NCBI GenBank assembly: GCA_947446025.1
Contig: CANFEY010000049.1
Coordinates: 1 to 33,861 of the forward strand
DNA from: Bryobacterales bacterium
GTDB lineage: Bacteria > Acidobacteriota > Terriglobia > Bryobacterales > Bryobacteraceae
Reading direction: 5' to 3'
Length of the DNA: 33,861 bases
The notes beneath the pieces are model-generated. The model was not told where the DNA came from and did not search any database. It was given only the letters and a program-made list of their open reading frames with translations. A program made the position numbers and the translations under genes. Numbering within the stretch: the first letter of the stretch is position 1; every line of letters begins with the position of its first letter. Shown here piece after piece: positions 1 through 8,250 of the stretch.

Positions 1-1
1 C

Positions 2-133
2 CTCTACCAAATCCTACAGGTTGTCAGCGTCACCATTTTCGAGCGGACGCCCATTCTACAGGCCCTTCAGCTACAACATACCGGAGAAAAATCAGACCCA
101 TTTTTCAACCAGCTGAATCTGTTCGACTTATAG
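2..133 (+). CDS. IS4-like transposase, C-terminal end (partial)
   Basis: The frame is open from the first bases of the window to a TAG at 131-133 and encodes the last 43 residues of a protein. The peptide contains LYQILQVVSVTIFERTPILQ and ends with NQLNLFDL. This tail, a leucine-rich helix followed by an NQLNLF-type terminus, is what I recall from IS4-family DDE transposases. The catalytic DDE residues lie outside the window, so activity cannot be judged. The base composition is more AT-rich than the neighbouring genes, as expected for a mobile element. The ppk2 start codon lies only 27 bases after the stop, so the right end of the element must fall between them or overlap the start of ppk2. 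Confidence 0.7.
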   Translation, partial: LYQILQVVSVTIFERTPILQALQLQHTGEKSDPFFNQLNLFDL

Positions 134-159
134 CCGGACACTACTGATAATTCATCCAT
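134..159. mobile_element. Probable right end of the IS4-like element
   Basis: The 26 bases between the transposase stop and the ppk2 start should contain the right terminal inverted repeat. The stretch GCCGGACACTACTGA at 133-147 is a candidate terminus by position and by resemblance to IS4-type ends. The left end is not in the window, so the repeat cannot be confirmed. No Shine-Dalgarno sequence for ppk2 is visible here. Confidence 0.4.
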
Positions 160-1296
160 ATGACAAGGAACCCTCGCAGCCCCAAGCCGGAGAAGCAGCC
201 GGTGAAGGGCGTAGTTCGGCCTTCCCGCCGGGCCTCGGCGTCCGGCGACGTCGCGCCCCGTCAGACACCCGGGGCCATCGCTGGATTTGAAGTGCGGCAA
301 GCCACCGACGGTGCGCAAATGGCGAAGGCGGCGGCGATTGAGAGCATCGTTAGTGGAAGTGAGGTCGTTGAAAAACTGCAGCCGCTGTTGCAGGGTGCCT
401 CGGCTGACGATCTGGAGATGCTGCGGAATTCGCTGGACCAACGGCGCACGGGGTTGCTGAATGAAGAGCAGCGCAAACTAGACGACGAGCTTGCGGCCGA
501 CTGGCGCGATGGCGGGTATCCGTACAAGAACCTGATGTCGCGGCGCAGTTACGAGCGCAGCAAGTACACGTTGCAAGTGGAGCTGCTGAAGCTGCAATCC
601 TGGGTCAAGGGGACGGGGCAACGCGTCGTGATCCTGTTTGAGGGGCGCGATGCGGCGGGCAAGGGCGGTGCCATTAAGCGCTTCATGGAGCATATGAATC
701 CACGCGGCGCGCGCGTGGTCGCGCTGGAAAAGCCGAGCGAGGTCGAGAAAGGCCAGTGGTATTTCCAGCGCTATGTGGAACACTTGCCGACGGCTGGCGA
801 GCTCGTGTTGTTCGACCGCTCCTGGTACAACCGCGCGGGCGTCGAGAAGGTCATGGGATTCTGCACCCCGGACGAATACGCCGAGTTCATGCGCCAGGCT
901 CCAGAATTCGAACGCAACCTGGTGCGCAGCGGCATCTACGTGATCAAGTTTTGGTTCTCCGTCAGTCAGGACGAACAGCGCCGCCGGTTCAAAGAGCGCA
1001 AGCTTCATCCGCTGAAGCAGTGGAAGCTTTCGCCGGTGGACCTGGCGTCGCTCGATAAGTGGGACGACTACACCAAGGCTAAAGAGGCCATGTTCTTCTA
1101 CACCGACACGGCGGATTCTCCCTGGACGGTGATCAAGTCCGATTACAAGAAGCGAGCGCGGCTGAATGCGATGCGCTGCATCCTGCACAAGCTACCGTAC
1201 AAGGATAAGAACCTGGACAACGTTGGTCCGCTGGACCCGTTGCTGGTGGGGCGCGCGAGTTTCGTGTATGAGCGCGGGGAGAGTCCCGCGCTGTAA
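160..1296 (+). CDS. ppk2: Polyphosphate kinase 2 family protein, class I-like
   Basis: PPK2 enzymes transfer phosphate between polyphosphate and nucleotides in the cytoplasm; class I members mainly make ATP or GTP from the diphosphates. The Walker A motif GRDAAGKGG is at residues 162-170, and the Walker B/lid motif LFDRSWYNRAG is at 217-227. The family core starts near residue 119 (YPYKNLMSR) and runs to about 355. The first 110 or so residues are a basic, low-complexity extension that is not conserved in the family. The start is uncertain: ATG at 160 has no ribosome-binding site and sits next to an IS end, and ATG codons at 319 and 418 are alternatives. The TAA stop abuts the mazF stop on the other strand. 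A second PPK2 of another subclass lies at 11342-12214. Confidence 0.93.
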   Translation: MTRNPRSPKPEKQPVKGVVRPSRRASASGDVAPRQTPGAIAGFEVRQATDGAQMAKAAAIESIVSGSEVVEKLQPLLQGASADDLEMLRNSLDQRRTGLLNEEQRKLDDELAADWRDGGYPYKNLMSRRSYERSKYTLQVELLKLQSWVKGTGQRVVILFEGRDAAGKGGAIKRFMEHMNPRGARVVALEKPSEVEKGQWYFQRYVEHLPTAGELVLFDRSWYNRAGVEKVMGFCTPDEYAEFMRQAPEFERNLVRSGIYVIKFWFSVSQDEQRRRFKERKLHPLKQWKLSPVDLASLDKWDDYTKAKEAMFFYTDTADSPWTVIKSDYKKRARLNAMRCILHKLPYKDKNLDNVGPLDPLLVGRASFVYERGESPAL

Positions 1297-1632
1297 TCAA
1301 CCGACAAGCTCCAGCAAACCAACTACGATCTGTTGCACGTCCTCAACGGGAAGAGTCGCGATCCGTTTGCCCAGCCGATCCACCGAGATGGTACGGATCT
1401 GAGAAATCTTCACCCACGACGGTTTCGGCAGCAGATGTGGCGCAACAGCGAACGTCAAAGGGAAGCCAGCTCTTTGGGGTTGGCTGGTCACAGCCATTGC
1501 GATGACAGTCTCCGAGCGCCGGTTGAAGAGTTCCTGACTTAGAATCAGCACGGGCCGCAGACCTGCCTGTTCCCGCCCCCGCACCGGGTTTAGGTCGGCC
1601 CAGTAGATTTCGCCCCTTAGTATTCGGGCCAT
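1297..1632 (-). CDS. mazF: MazF/PemK-family endoribonuclease toxin
   Basis: This 111-residue protein has the MazF layout. It begins with RGEIYWADLNPVRGREQAG, followed by RPVLILS, and has the downstream strand motif VKISQIRTISVDRLGK. Family members are ribosome-independent mRNA interferases that slow growth when released from their antitoxin. I chose the ATG at 1632 because the family signature begins three residues later; a longer reading up to 1863 would add only low-complexity arginine-rich residues. The start overlaps the antitoxin gene by 16 bases, which is typical of translationally coupled pairs. The gene ends directly against the stop of ppk2 on the other strand. Confidence 0.9.
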   Translation of the reverse strand: MARILRGEIYWADLNPVRGREQAGLRPVLILSQELFNRRSETVIAMAVTSQPQRAGFPLTFAVAPHLLPKPSWVKISQIRTISVDRLGKRIATLPVEDVQQIVVGLLELVG

Positions 1633-1847
1633 GCGTCGGTAAGGCCCTCTTCGGCGAGTTGCTTCTCTTCTTCGGGATCGAGCTTGGCCAGTTCGCGAGA
1701 GAGGCGCGTGCGGGTTTCGCGTTCGGCCAGCAGGTCGACGGCGGATTGGATGGCGCGGCTGCGGTTGGGGAAGCGGCCTTCTTCTACCATGCGGTCGAGG
1801 CCAACGAGCGATTTGCGGTCCAGCGTGACGGCTACTTTGCACATCAT
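1617..1847 (-). CDS. Ribbon-helix-helix antitoxin (MazE/CopG-like)
   Basis: This 76-residue protein starts with a ribbon-helix-helix fold: beta strand KVAVTLD at residues 4-10, then helices around FPNRSRAIQSAVDLL. It ends with an acidic tail, LDPEEEKQLAEEGL followed by WPEY. The N-terminus would bind the operator as a dimer, and the acidic C-terminus would occupy the RNA-binding groove of the MazF protein encoded next. Two adjacent ATG codons (1847 and 1844) are possible starts. The pair probably represses its own promoter in the roughly 40-base gap to the kinase gene, but I see no clear palindrome there. Confidence 0.87.
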   Translation of the reverse strand: MMCKVAVTLDRKSLVGLDRMVEEGRFPNRSRAIQSAVDLLAERETRTRLSRELAKLDPEEEKQLAEEGLTDAWPEY

Positions 1848-1885
1848 GCGGATAGTATGACAAATCCTACCACCGGGCGGAAGCG

Positions 1886-4534
1886 CTACTTCCGCAGCGC
1901 CGCCTGCCAGTTGGTGACCACGGTGAGCGACACGTCGGTTCCGCTGCCACCCGGGGGCAACTGAACGATGAATTTCTGCCCATCGCGCGTGACGTCAAAC
2001 GAGTGCAGATCGCCGGCGGCGGAGCCGGCTTTGAACAACAATTTCGGCGTGTCCACTTTCAAGCCTGGTCCGTCTTCTCGAATGGTAGCCACCATAATGT
2101 CGCCGGCGGGAGTTTCGTAGTACAACTCCTTGCCGTCTCCGCGCCAGGCGATGTCGAGGCCACCAGAGTTGGATACTTGCCAGCGGCCTCCGGGAGAATT
2201 GTTTGCGCCAGGCGGAACAAAGGGCTGAATATAGACCTCGCTCACTCCCGATTCCGAGGAGTGGTATGCGACCCATTTGCCGTCCGGGGAAAACCGGGCA
2301 GCGTTCTGGTCAGCCGGCGCCACCACCACGGGGAAGGGCTTGCCAGCTGGCTTTCCTCCTTCGCCCAGCGCGATTCCGCAGATGTCACGACTGGTTGTAT
2401 CCCCTTGGAAGCGACACAACAGAAACTTCCCATCCCTGCTCCAATCGAGCGGGAGTAAACCGCCGATGGGACTCTCCAGCAACAATTCGGGTTTCCCGGC
2501 ACCGGAAGCGTTCATGCGATACAGCCCCTTGCCCACAATTTCGTATACGAACTGCTTGGAGTCGGGCGACCAAGCTGGCACTTGTTCCACTTCCTTCTCA
2601 AAGGTAAGCCGCGTCGCCACCGACCGTTCGAACTCCCACACGCCAATGTCGGTACCCTGGGTCTCCTGCCTGCGGACGGCGAGCCGTGTTCCGTCGGGCG
2701 AAAGGGCTGGATACACATTGCCGCCTTCTGGCATCGCATCGCCAAGCACCTTTCCATCCCGCGCCATCCACACGAGGCGATTCTTGGTTACACCTCCGCT
2801 TCCGTTCAGGTAAGCGAGCAGTCCCGCATCCGAGGCCCAGAAGGCGGCGCGGATGGGAGATGTCGCATTGCGGCTTATTCCTTCGGCCACGCTGACGGGG
2901 TCGCCCTCCCGTTCCAGTGTGTCTACGTTAAAACGCTGGGCCACCAGATTCTCTTCCTGCATCCACAACAAATAGCCGGGTGCAGCACCCTTGGGTGGAA
3001 CATAGACTGCCTTGGCATTGGTGCGGACGATCAACGTGCGTTGTTGCGGGGCATCGAGCGAACTGGCGTAGACGCCCATGATGTTGGAATCTTCGCTGGC
3101 GACGAAGAACAGGAAATGGTTCCCATCCGGCAGGAATTGCGGGAAGCCGTGGCCGGATTCTTTCTGCTGGGCATCCACCTTGGTCAGTAGCGTCGCACCG
3201 CCGCCGGACGCGGAGGTGCGCCGGATGCCTTCGGGACCGCCGAATAAGATGACGCCCTCAGGGTTCCAGGTTCCCACTGCGGAAACATTGTTGGTGTGCC
3301 CTGGCGCGTCGGCGATGGTGAGCGCCGCCCCGCCCGTGATTTCCACGCGTTTGAGTTTGCTTTCGCCGGTGTCGGTGAAGACTATGGATTTACTGTCCGG
3401 CGACCAGAACGAATAGTTCGGAGGTCCGCCGGTGCCAGGGAGCGGGCGGGCGGCCAACGAATCGATGGGACGCAGCCACAGAGACGGGCCGTTCTTGCCG
3501 TTGGCCGCGAAGACCACATAACGTCCATCGGGCGAGACGGAAAAGGCGGCGTAGTTATTGATGAAGCGTTCGTCAGTGGGCTCTGAAATGGAGAGTTGCA
3601 CCGACTGTAGCTCGGGCGGTGGCGCGCTGCGCCACATCCAGAATGCAATGCCTGCCGCGATGGCGAAAAGTGCGGCGACGGCGGGCCATAGCCACGGCAG
3701 CTTCGGCTTGGCTTGGATGATGACGGGTTCAGGAGCGACGACATCTTCACCGAGCAGCAGCCGCATATCGCCGATGGCTTGCAGCCGCTGCTGCGGGTCC
3801 TTCTGCAGGCAGGCTTGCACCAACCGGCGGACGCGCGCAGGGACGCGGGTGAAGTCAGGGTCGATCTTGACCACGGTCGCCAGCGTGTCGGCCAGGTCTT
3901 CGCCCGTAAAGGGCTTGTGGCCGGTGGTGAGTTCGTAAAGAATCACGCCGAAGGACCAGATGTCGGCGCGGGTGTCGACCGGCTTGCCGCGCGCTTGCTC
4001 GGGGGACATGTAGTGCGCTGTGCCCAAAATCGTGCCAGCTTGCGTGGCGGCCATGGTGAGCGTCGGGGAATCTTCACCAATGGCGACGGAGGTATCGGTG
4101 GTGCCGAATTTCGCCAAACCGAAATCGAGGACCTTCACCGTGCCGTCAGCCTTCACCAGGATGTTGCCCGGTTTGAGGTCGCGGTGGGTGATCTTCTTCT
4201 CATGCGCGTCCGCCAGGGCGAGCGCCATTTGGTGAGCGATCCTCAGCGCTTCATCCACGTCGAGCGGGCCTTTCGGAGATTTGCCCTCGACGTATTCCAT
4301 CACGATGTAGTTGGGACCTACGTCGTAGATTTGGCAGATATTCGGATGATTCAGCGCCGCAATCGCCCGCGCCTCAATCTGAAACCGCTCCGAAAAGCGC
4401 TGCGCGGAGGTCTTGATGGCGACGTCGCGTTGCAGCCGCGGGTCGTGGGCTTTGTACACCTCTCCCATCCCTCCGCGACCCAGGAGGCTGACCACGGTGT
4501 AGGGTCCGAGCTGTTCACCGGGTGTCAGAGGCAT
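1886..4534 (-). CDS. Membrane Ser/Thr protein kinase with C-terminal PD40/WD40-like propeller
   Basis: This 882-residue protein has an N-terminal Hanks-type kinase domain at residues 11-262. The glycine loop GRGGMGEVYKA starts at 19, the catalytic lysine is K41 (AIK), HRDLKPGN starts at 117, DFG is at 137-139, and the activation segment ends GTAHYMSPEQ at 171-180. All catalytic residues are present. One transmembrane helix follows at about 281-301. The remainder has repeated SPDGxxxxF and WSPDSK motifs of PD40/TolB-type beta-propellers, which would face the periplasm. This architecture is expanded in Acidobacteriota and probably couples an external signal to phosphorylation. The substrate is unknown. 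It lies 22 bases downstream of the DUF411 gene and may be read from the same transcript. Confidence 0.93.
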   Translation of the reverse strand: MPLTPGEQLGPYTVVSLLGRGGMGEVYKAHDPRLQRDVAIKTSAQRFSERFQIEARAIAALNHPNICQIYDVGPNYIVMEYVEGKSPKGPLDVDEALRIAHQMALALADAHEKKITHRDLKPGNILVKADGTVKVLDFGLAKFGTTDTSVAIGEDSPTLTMAATQAGTILGTAHYMSPEQARGKPVDTRADIWSFGVILYELTTGHKPFTGEDLADTLATVVKIDPDFTRVPARVRRLVQACLQKDPQQRLQAIGDMRLLLGEDVVAPEPVIIQAKPKLPWLWPAVAALFAIAAGIAFWMWRSAPPPELQSVQLSISEPTDERFINNYAAFSVSPDGRYVVFAANGKNGPSLWLRPIDSLAARPLPGTGGPPNYSFWSPDSKSIVFTDTGESKLKRVEITGGAALTIADAPGHTNNVSAVGTWNPEGVILFGGPEGIRRTSASGGGATLLTKVDAQQKESGHGFPQFLPDGNHFLFFVASEDSNIMGVYASSLDAPQQRTLIVRTNAKAVYVPPKGAAPGYLLWMQEENLVAQRFNVDTLEREGDPVSVAEGISRNATSPIRAAFWASDAGLLAYLNGSGGVTKNRLVWMARDGKVLGDAMPEGGNVYPALSPDGTRLAVRRQETQGTDIGVWEFERSVATRLTFEKEVEQVPAWSPDSKQFVYEIVGKGLYRMNASGAGKPELLLESPIGGLLPLDWSRDGKFLLCRFQGDTTSRDICGIALGEGGKPAGKPFPVVVAPADQNAARFSPDGKWVAYHSSESGVSEVYIQPFVPPGANNSPGGRWQVSNSGGLDIAWRGDGKELYYETPAGDIMVATIREDGPGLKVDTPKLLFKAGSAAGDLHSFDVTRDGQKFIVQLPPGGSGTDVSLTVVTNWQAALRK

Positions 4535-4555
4535 TGGGATTAGTGTAGCGAAAAA

Positions 4556-4990
4556 CTACTTCTTCGGGTAGCTGGCGTACACCGATGCCTTGCCCGCAAG
4601 GTCGATGAGCATGACGTTATACGGCTGCGTGCGCGCGGCTTCCATGCCGGGCGAACCCATCGGCATTCCGGGAACCGCCAGACCTTTCGCCTTGGGGCGT
4701 TCCCGCAAGATGCGCTGCACCTCCGCTGCTGGAACGTGGCCTTCCAGCGCATACCCTTCCACCACACCGGTGTGGCAGGACATCAGCGAATCGGGGACGC
4801 CGAACTTGCGGCGGTATTCGGTGGTGTCCGGCACGTCCTTCACGGAGACCTGAAAGCCGTTGGTGCGCAGGTGCTGCACCCAATTCCCGCAGCATCCGCA
4901 GGTGGGGGTCTTGTAGACCTGTACCTGGGGTGCGGCGGCGCGCAGGGCGGGGATCACCAGCAGCGATGCTAGGAATTGTTTGCGGTTCAT
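4556..4990 (-). CDS. DUF411 metal-binding protein, exported
   Basis: This is a 144-residue DUF411 protein. A short N-terminal hydrophobic segment (residues 5-20) suggests export. The family signature YKTPTCGCCGNWVQHL (from residue 26) carries the cysteine cluster CGCC, and a later SCHTG motif is typical. A methionine-rich stretch, PGMPMGSPGM, also suits soft-metal binding. DUF411 proteins are often found near copper-handling genes, though the biochemical role is not settled. The start codon overlaps the stop of the DUF5666-like gene in ATGA, so the two are translationally coupled. I infer a role in periplasmic copper or thiol handling together with the neighbouring cytochromes. Confidence 0.88.
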   Translation of the reverse strand: MNRKQFLASLLVIPALRAAAPQVQVYKTPTCGCCGNWVQHLRTNGFQVSVKDVPDTTEYRRKFGVPDSLMSCHTGVVEGYALEGHVPAAEVQRILRERPKAKGLAVPGMPMGSPGMEAARTQPYNVMLIDLAGKASVYASYPKK

Positions 4991-5292
4991 CGATGCGCTT
5001 CCATGAGGACTTCCTTGGCCACAAGTTCCCCGGTGGCCAGCTTGGTACCGATGACGTTGATCTTATCGCCCTTCTTGAAGTGCTTGAGGGCGACAGCGGC
5101 GGTGCCCATCTCAAACTTCGTGTCCTTGTTGAGGGTGACGGTGACGTTGCCCTTGGCGGTCTTCATGACGAGGTTGGCGGCGGCCACCGAAACAATTTCA
5201 CCCGCGGTGGCGTTGCCTTTGTGCAGCTTGGCATCGTGGGCGCTCAGCGCGGCGGCAAACATCAGGCAGGCTACAAGGAGGTATTTGCGCAT
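4987..5292 (-). CDS. Secreted DUF5666-like small beta-barrel protein
   Basis: This 101-residue protein has a clear signal peptide (MRKYLLVACLMFAAALSAH). The mature part reads as an OB-like, all-beta domain with a 'GEIVSVAAANLVMKTAKGNVTVTLNKDTKF ... KKGDKINVIG' type pattern, split here for brevity. That pattern matches DUF5666-type periplasmic proteins of unknown function. It ends in ATGA with the DUF411 gene and starts 8 bases after the cytochrome c gene, so it belongs to the same operon. The family name rests on pattern recognition alone. Confidence 0.72.
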   Translation of the reverse strand: MRKYLLVACLMFAAALSAHDAKLHKGNATAGEIVSVAAANLVMKTAKGNVTVTLNKDTKFEMGTAAVALKHFKKGDKINVIGTKLATGELVAKEVLMEAHR

Positions 5293-5299
5293 CTTGCCT

Positions 5300-5803
5300 C
5301 TATTCTAGACTATTCATTTCGCGCATGAAATCCACCTCCAGCGGGGTGAGCCGGGGCAGGTATCGGATGAAGAGCACCAGCTTCCAGTTGTCTTCGTCGC
5401 TGCCGCCCCATCCCGGCATGCCGGTGAAGCGGACTCCGTTCTTAATGATGTAGAAGAGCTCGCCGTCGGAGAGCTGCTGCGTGCCGGACTGGCGCATATC
5501 GGGCGCGGGCGGATAGAGTCCGGCGTTGATTTGCGTCTTGCCGTCGCCGTTGTTGGCGTGGCAGTCGGCGCAATGGTCGGCGAAGTGATCCCGCGCCTCG
5601 GCGATGGCGAGCGGAGTTGCGCGGATGGGATTCTTGAGATTCGACGCACCAGGTTCGGAGGCCAACCGCCGCGCGTTGCGGGCGAGGAAAACCTCATACC
5701 ACGCAGGTTTCTCTCGCGCGCTGAAGCCATGCGAACGGATGAACACAAGCCCGAGCGTAGCCGCCACAAGACCGGTCAATGCCGCGATCCTGATACGGGT
5801 CAC
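5300..5803 (-). CDS. Membrane-anchored class I cytochrome c
   Basis: This 167-residue protein has an N-terminal hydrophobic anchor or signal at residues 5-22. The single haem-binding motif CADCH is at 78-82, and the probable axial methionine is M129 in FTGMPGWGG. The fold size fits a monohaem cytochrome c that carries electrons in the periplasm. The start is a GTG inside TAGTG, one base into the stop of the DUF1592 gene, so translation is coupled. It probably exchanges electrons with the DUF1592 protein encoded just upstream. Confidence 0.9.
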   Translation of the reverse strand: MTRIRIAALTGLVAATLGLVFIRSHGFSAREKPAWYEVFLARNARRLASEPGASNLKNPIRATPLAIAEARDHFADHCADCHANNGDGKTQINAGLYPPAPDMRQSGTQQLSDGELFYIIKNGVRFTGMPGWGGSDEDNWKLVLFIRYLPRLTPLEVDFMREMNSLE

Positions 5804-8241
5804 TACTTGCCTTTGACGGCAGCCGCGACTGCGACGGGAACCTTGCGCTGCTGGAACGGAGCGCTCTTGGCTACGCCCAACACCAGCTGCGAGAAGCGGT
5901 AGTTGCCGGCGGATGCGTCCTTCACAATTTTGCGCACTGCGGGCATGTCGTAATAGTCGGCGCGCCGGCCTAGAGCGTACGTCATCAGACGCTCGGTGAC
6001 AGTCTGCACAAACTGCCGCGGACTGGCCACCAGCGCCTTGCGAAGATCGGCGGGGCCGTTCACCGCGGTGCCGTCAACCAACTTGCCGCTTGCGTCGATC
6101 ACGGTGCCCGCCCACTTATCCTTCACGCGGTAAGCACCCACGGCATCGAAATTTTCGAGCGAGAACCCCAGCGGGTCCATCACGCCATGGCACGAGTTGC
6201 AGGTCGCGTTCGCGCGATGCAGCACCATGATCTCGCGCACCGTGAGAGCTTTCTCGCCGTCCTTGTTCTCGCGGAAGCCTTCCACCCCGGGAGGCGGGGC
6301 AGCGGGCGGCGTGCCCATGATGTTCTCCAGCACCCAGGCTCCGCGCAACACCATGGAGGTCCGGTTCGGATACGAGGTCACCGTCAGCATCCCGCCCTTG
6401 CCCAGAATGCCCAAGCGGTTTTCGTCCTTGAGCGTCACACGGCGAAACTGATCTCCACGCACATCGGGAATGCCGTAGTGCGCCGCCAGCCGCTCATTCA
6501 GGAACGTGTAATCGCCGCCCACGATATCCACCACGCTGCGGTCTTCGGTGATGATGCTGTTGAGGAACAGTTCCATCTCCCGGCGGAACGCGGTACGCAG
6601 GCTGGCGTCGAAGTTGGGAAACAGAATGACGTCGGGCTCGGACTTATCCAGTTCGCGCAGCCGCAGCCACTGGAAGCCGAAATTGTCGATCAGGGCCTTC
6701 GCGCGCGGGCTGGCCAGCATCCGCTTCACCTGCGCGTCCAGCGCTGCGGGGTCCTTCAGCTTGCCTTGTTCAGCGGCGGCCAGCAGTTCCTCATCCGGCA
6801 CGCTGGACCACAAGAAGAACGACAGCCGCGAGGCCAATTCCAGATCACTCACCCGATGCACCGTACCGGCCTTGGCATTTGCCGGATCGTACTCCGCGCG
6901 ATACAAAAACTTTGGGCTGGCGAAGATCGGCATGAGACCGGTCTGAATGCCCGCTTCGAAATCACCCATCTCCCGGCCATCGCGGAAGAACTGCATGGGA
7001 TAAGTCAGGTCGCGCTCCGTCACCGGCCGCCGGAACGCCCGGCGCGCCACGCTCGCAAAAATTTTCCCGGCGCAAGCTTCCTCGTCCGCCTTGGACGCCG
7101 GCTTGCAAATGAAAATCCTGGCGCGGTTCGGAGTCTCGATACGCGGCCCCGTGGGATTGAACGGACCATTGATCATCAGCCCGGCCACCGGTCCGCCGCG
7201 CGCGGCTCCGTTGCCGCCGTAGGCAGGCCCCCCCTGTCCGGGCACAAAGGATTGCAGCAACTGCTCGCCTTCAATGGAACTGTGCATCGGCGTGCTCACG
7301 CCCACGCGATGGTAGCCCGCCTTCACCGCAATGCGGCCGGAAAGCGGAACACGCGCGCCGTCCAGCGTGACCACGTTGGTGGTTTCAGCGGCGGCTGCTG
7401 CAAGGGGAGTAGGAGCAAGCGCGGGCGCGGCCGCACCACCTCGTCCACCCCGGCCGCCGGCGGCAGGAGGCAGACCGAAACGGAACTCATATTCGCCGTC
7501 GAACGGGAACAACTGCTCCACCAGCATCGTCGGACGCATGCCCAGCGGCACCCCAGTGCGCGAGTAGGGATCGCCCGTCACGCCCCCGCGCACGGTGATC
7601 AGCTGCGGACCATCCGCCGGAGCCGTTCCCACGGCCTGAATCGTCACGGTGCGCGCCGCCGAAACATACTGATCAATGAATGACGGCGACACCTTCAGCA
7701 CCGCCGCGATGTTATCGAATCCGTCGCTGACGTCGTCGGTGGGCAGCAGCGCGGAGGCGTCCACGCGCACCCCCAGAACATCTTCAATCGCATTCGCATA
7801 CTCAGCGCGGTTCAGCCGATGCAGCGCCACCACGCCCGGATCAGGACGCGCCGCCGCGTATTGGTCGAGCGCGGATTCCAAGTAGTCCACCATCGCGGTC
7901 ACCGCCGCGCGGTCCGGCTGCGGAGCCCCCGGAGGCGGCATCATCCCGGCACGCAGCTTGCGCGCCGCCTTTTCCCAAACCTCGGCATCGGGGCCAACGT
8001 TGCCCAGGTTCAAAACATCCAGAGCCAACCCAGCGGTCTTAGTGCGCGAATTGTGGCAGCCGTTGCAGTAGCGGTCCACTAGCACTTTGTGCGGCGCGGC
8101 TTTCGCGCTCAACACCGGCTTGGCCTTCGCCGCTGCTTTCGGCGCGGCTTTGGCCGGACCCGCTTGTGGCGCAGCCACCAGAAACAACGATGCCGAAGTG
8201 AGAATCGCAGTGGCGGCCAAGAATACAGTTCGCGTCTTCAT
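5803..8241 (-). CDS. DUF1592/DUF1588/DUF1585-domain cytochrome-like exported protein
   Basis: This is a large exported protein (812 residues from the chosen start) with an N-terminal signal peptide followed by an Ala/Lys/Pro-rich linker. CNGCH (residues 61-65 when counted from the first ATG) gives an N-terminal haem-binding site. The DUF1587 region (LHRLNRAEYANAI), DUF1592 region (ELASRLSFFLWSSVPDEELL), DUF1588 region with a second haem motif CNSCHGVMDPLGF (683-687 for CNSCH) and DUF1585 C-terminus follow in order. These proteins are common in Planctomycetes and Acidobacteriota; their substrate is unknown. I chose ATG at 8241 because GGAG lies 6 bases before it, whereas it abuts the ATG at 8247 directly. 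The stop of the upstream gene overlaps this ribosome-binding site. Confidence 0.92.
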   Translation of the reverse strand: MKTRTVFLAATAILTSASLFLVAAPQAGPAKAAPKAAAKAKPVLSAKAAPHKVLVDRYCNGCHNSRTKTAGLALDVLNLGNVGPDAEVWEKAARKLRAGMMPPPGAPQPDRAAVTAMVDYLESALDQYAAARPDPGVVALHRLNRAEYANAIEDVLGVRVDASALLPTDDVSDGFDNIAAVLKVSPSFIDQYVSAARTVTIQAVGTAPADGPQLITVRGGVTGDPYSRTGVPLGMRPTMLVEQLFPFDGEYEFRFGLPPAAGGRGGRGGAAAPALAPTPLAAAAAETTNVVTLDGARVPLSGRIAVKAGYHRVGVSTPMHSSIEGEQLLQSFVPGQGGPAYGGNGAARGGPVAGLMINGPFNPTGPRIETPNRARIFICKPASKADEEACAGKIFASVARRAFRRPVTERDLTYPMQFFRDGREMGDFEAGIQTGLMPIFASPKFLYRAEYDPANAKAGTVHRVSDLELASRLSFFLWSSVPDEELLAAAEQGKLKDPAALDAQVKRMLASPRAKALIDNFGFQWLRLRELDKSEPDVILFPNFDASLRTAFRREMELFLNSIITEDRSVVDIVGGDYTFLNERLAAHYGIPDVRGDQFRRVTLKDENRLGILGKGGMLTVTSYPNRTSMVLRGAWVLENIMGTPPAAPPPGVEGFRENKDGEKALTVREIMVLHRANATCNSCHGVMDPLGFSLENFDAVGAYRVKDKWAGTVIDASGKLVDGTAVNGPADLRKALVASPRQFVQTVTERLMTYALGRRADYYDMPAVRKIVKDASAGNYRFSQLVLGVAKSAPFQQRKVPVAVAAAVKGK

Positions 8242-8250
8242 CTTCATCTC

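Noticed and set aside
1633-1863. An N-terminal extension of the MazF protein
   Set aside because: The added 77 residues are an Arg/Pro-rich out-of-frame reading of the antitoxin gene; family homology begins at the ATG at 1632.
6187-7683. A 498-codon open frame on the plus strand
   Set aside because: It is antisense to the DUF1592 gene, rich in His, Arg and Gln, and has no recognisable domain. High GC makes long antisense frames common.
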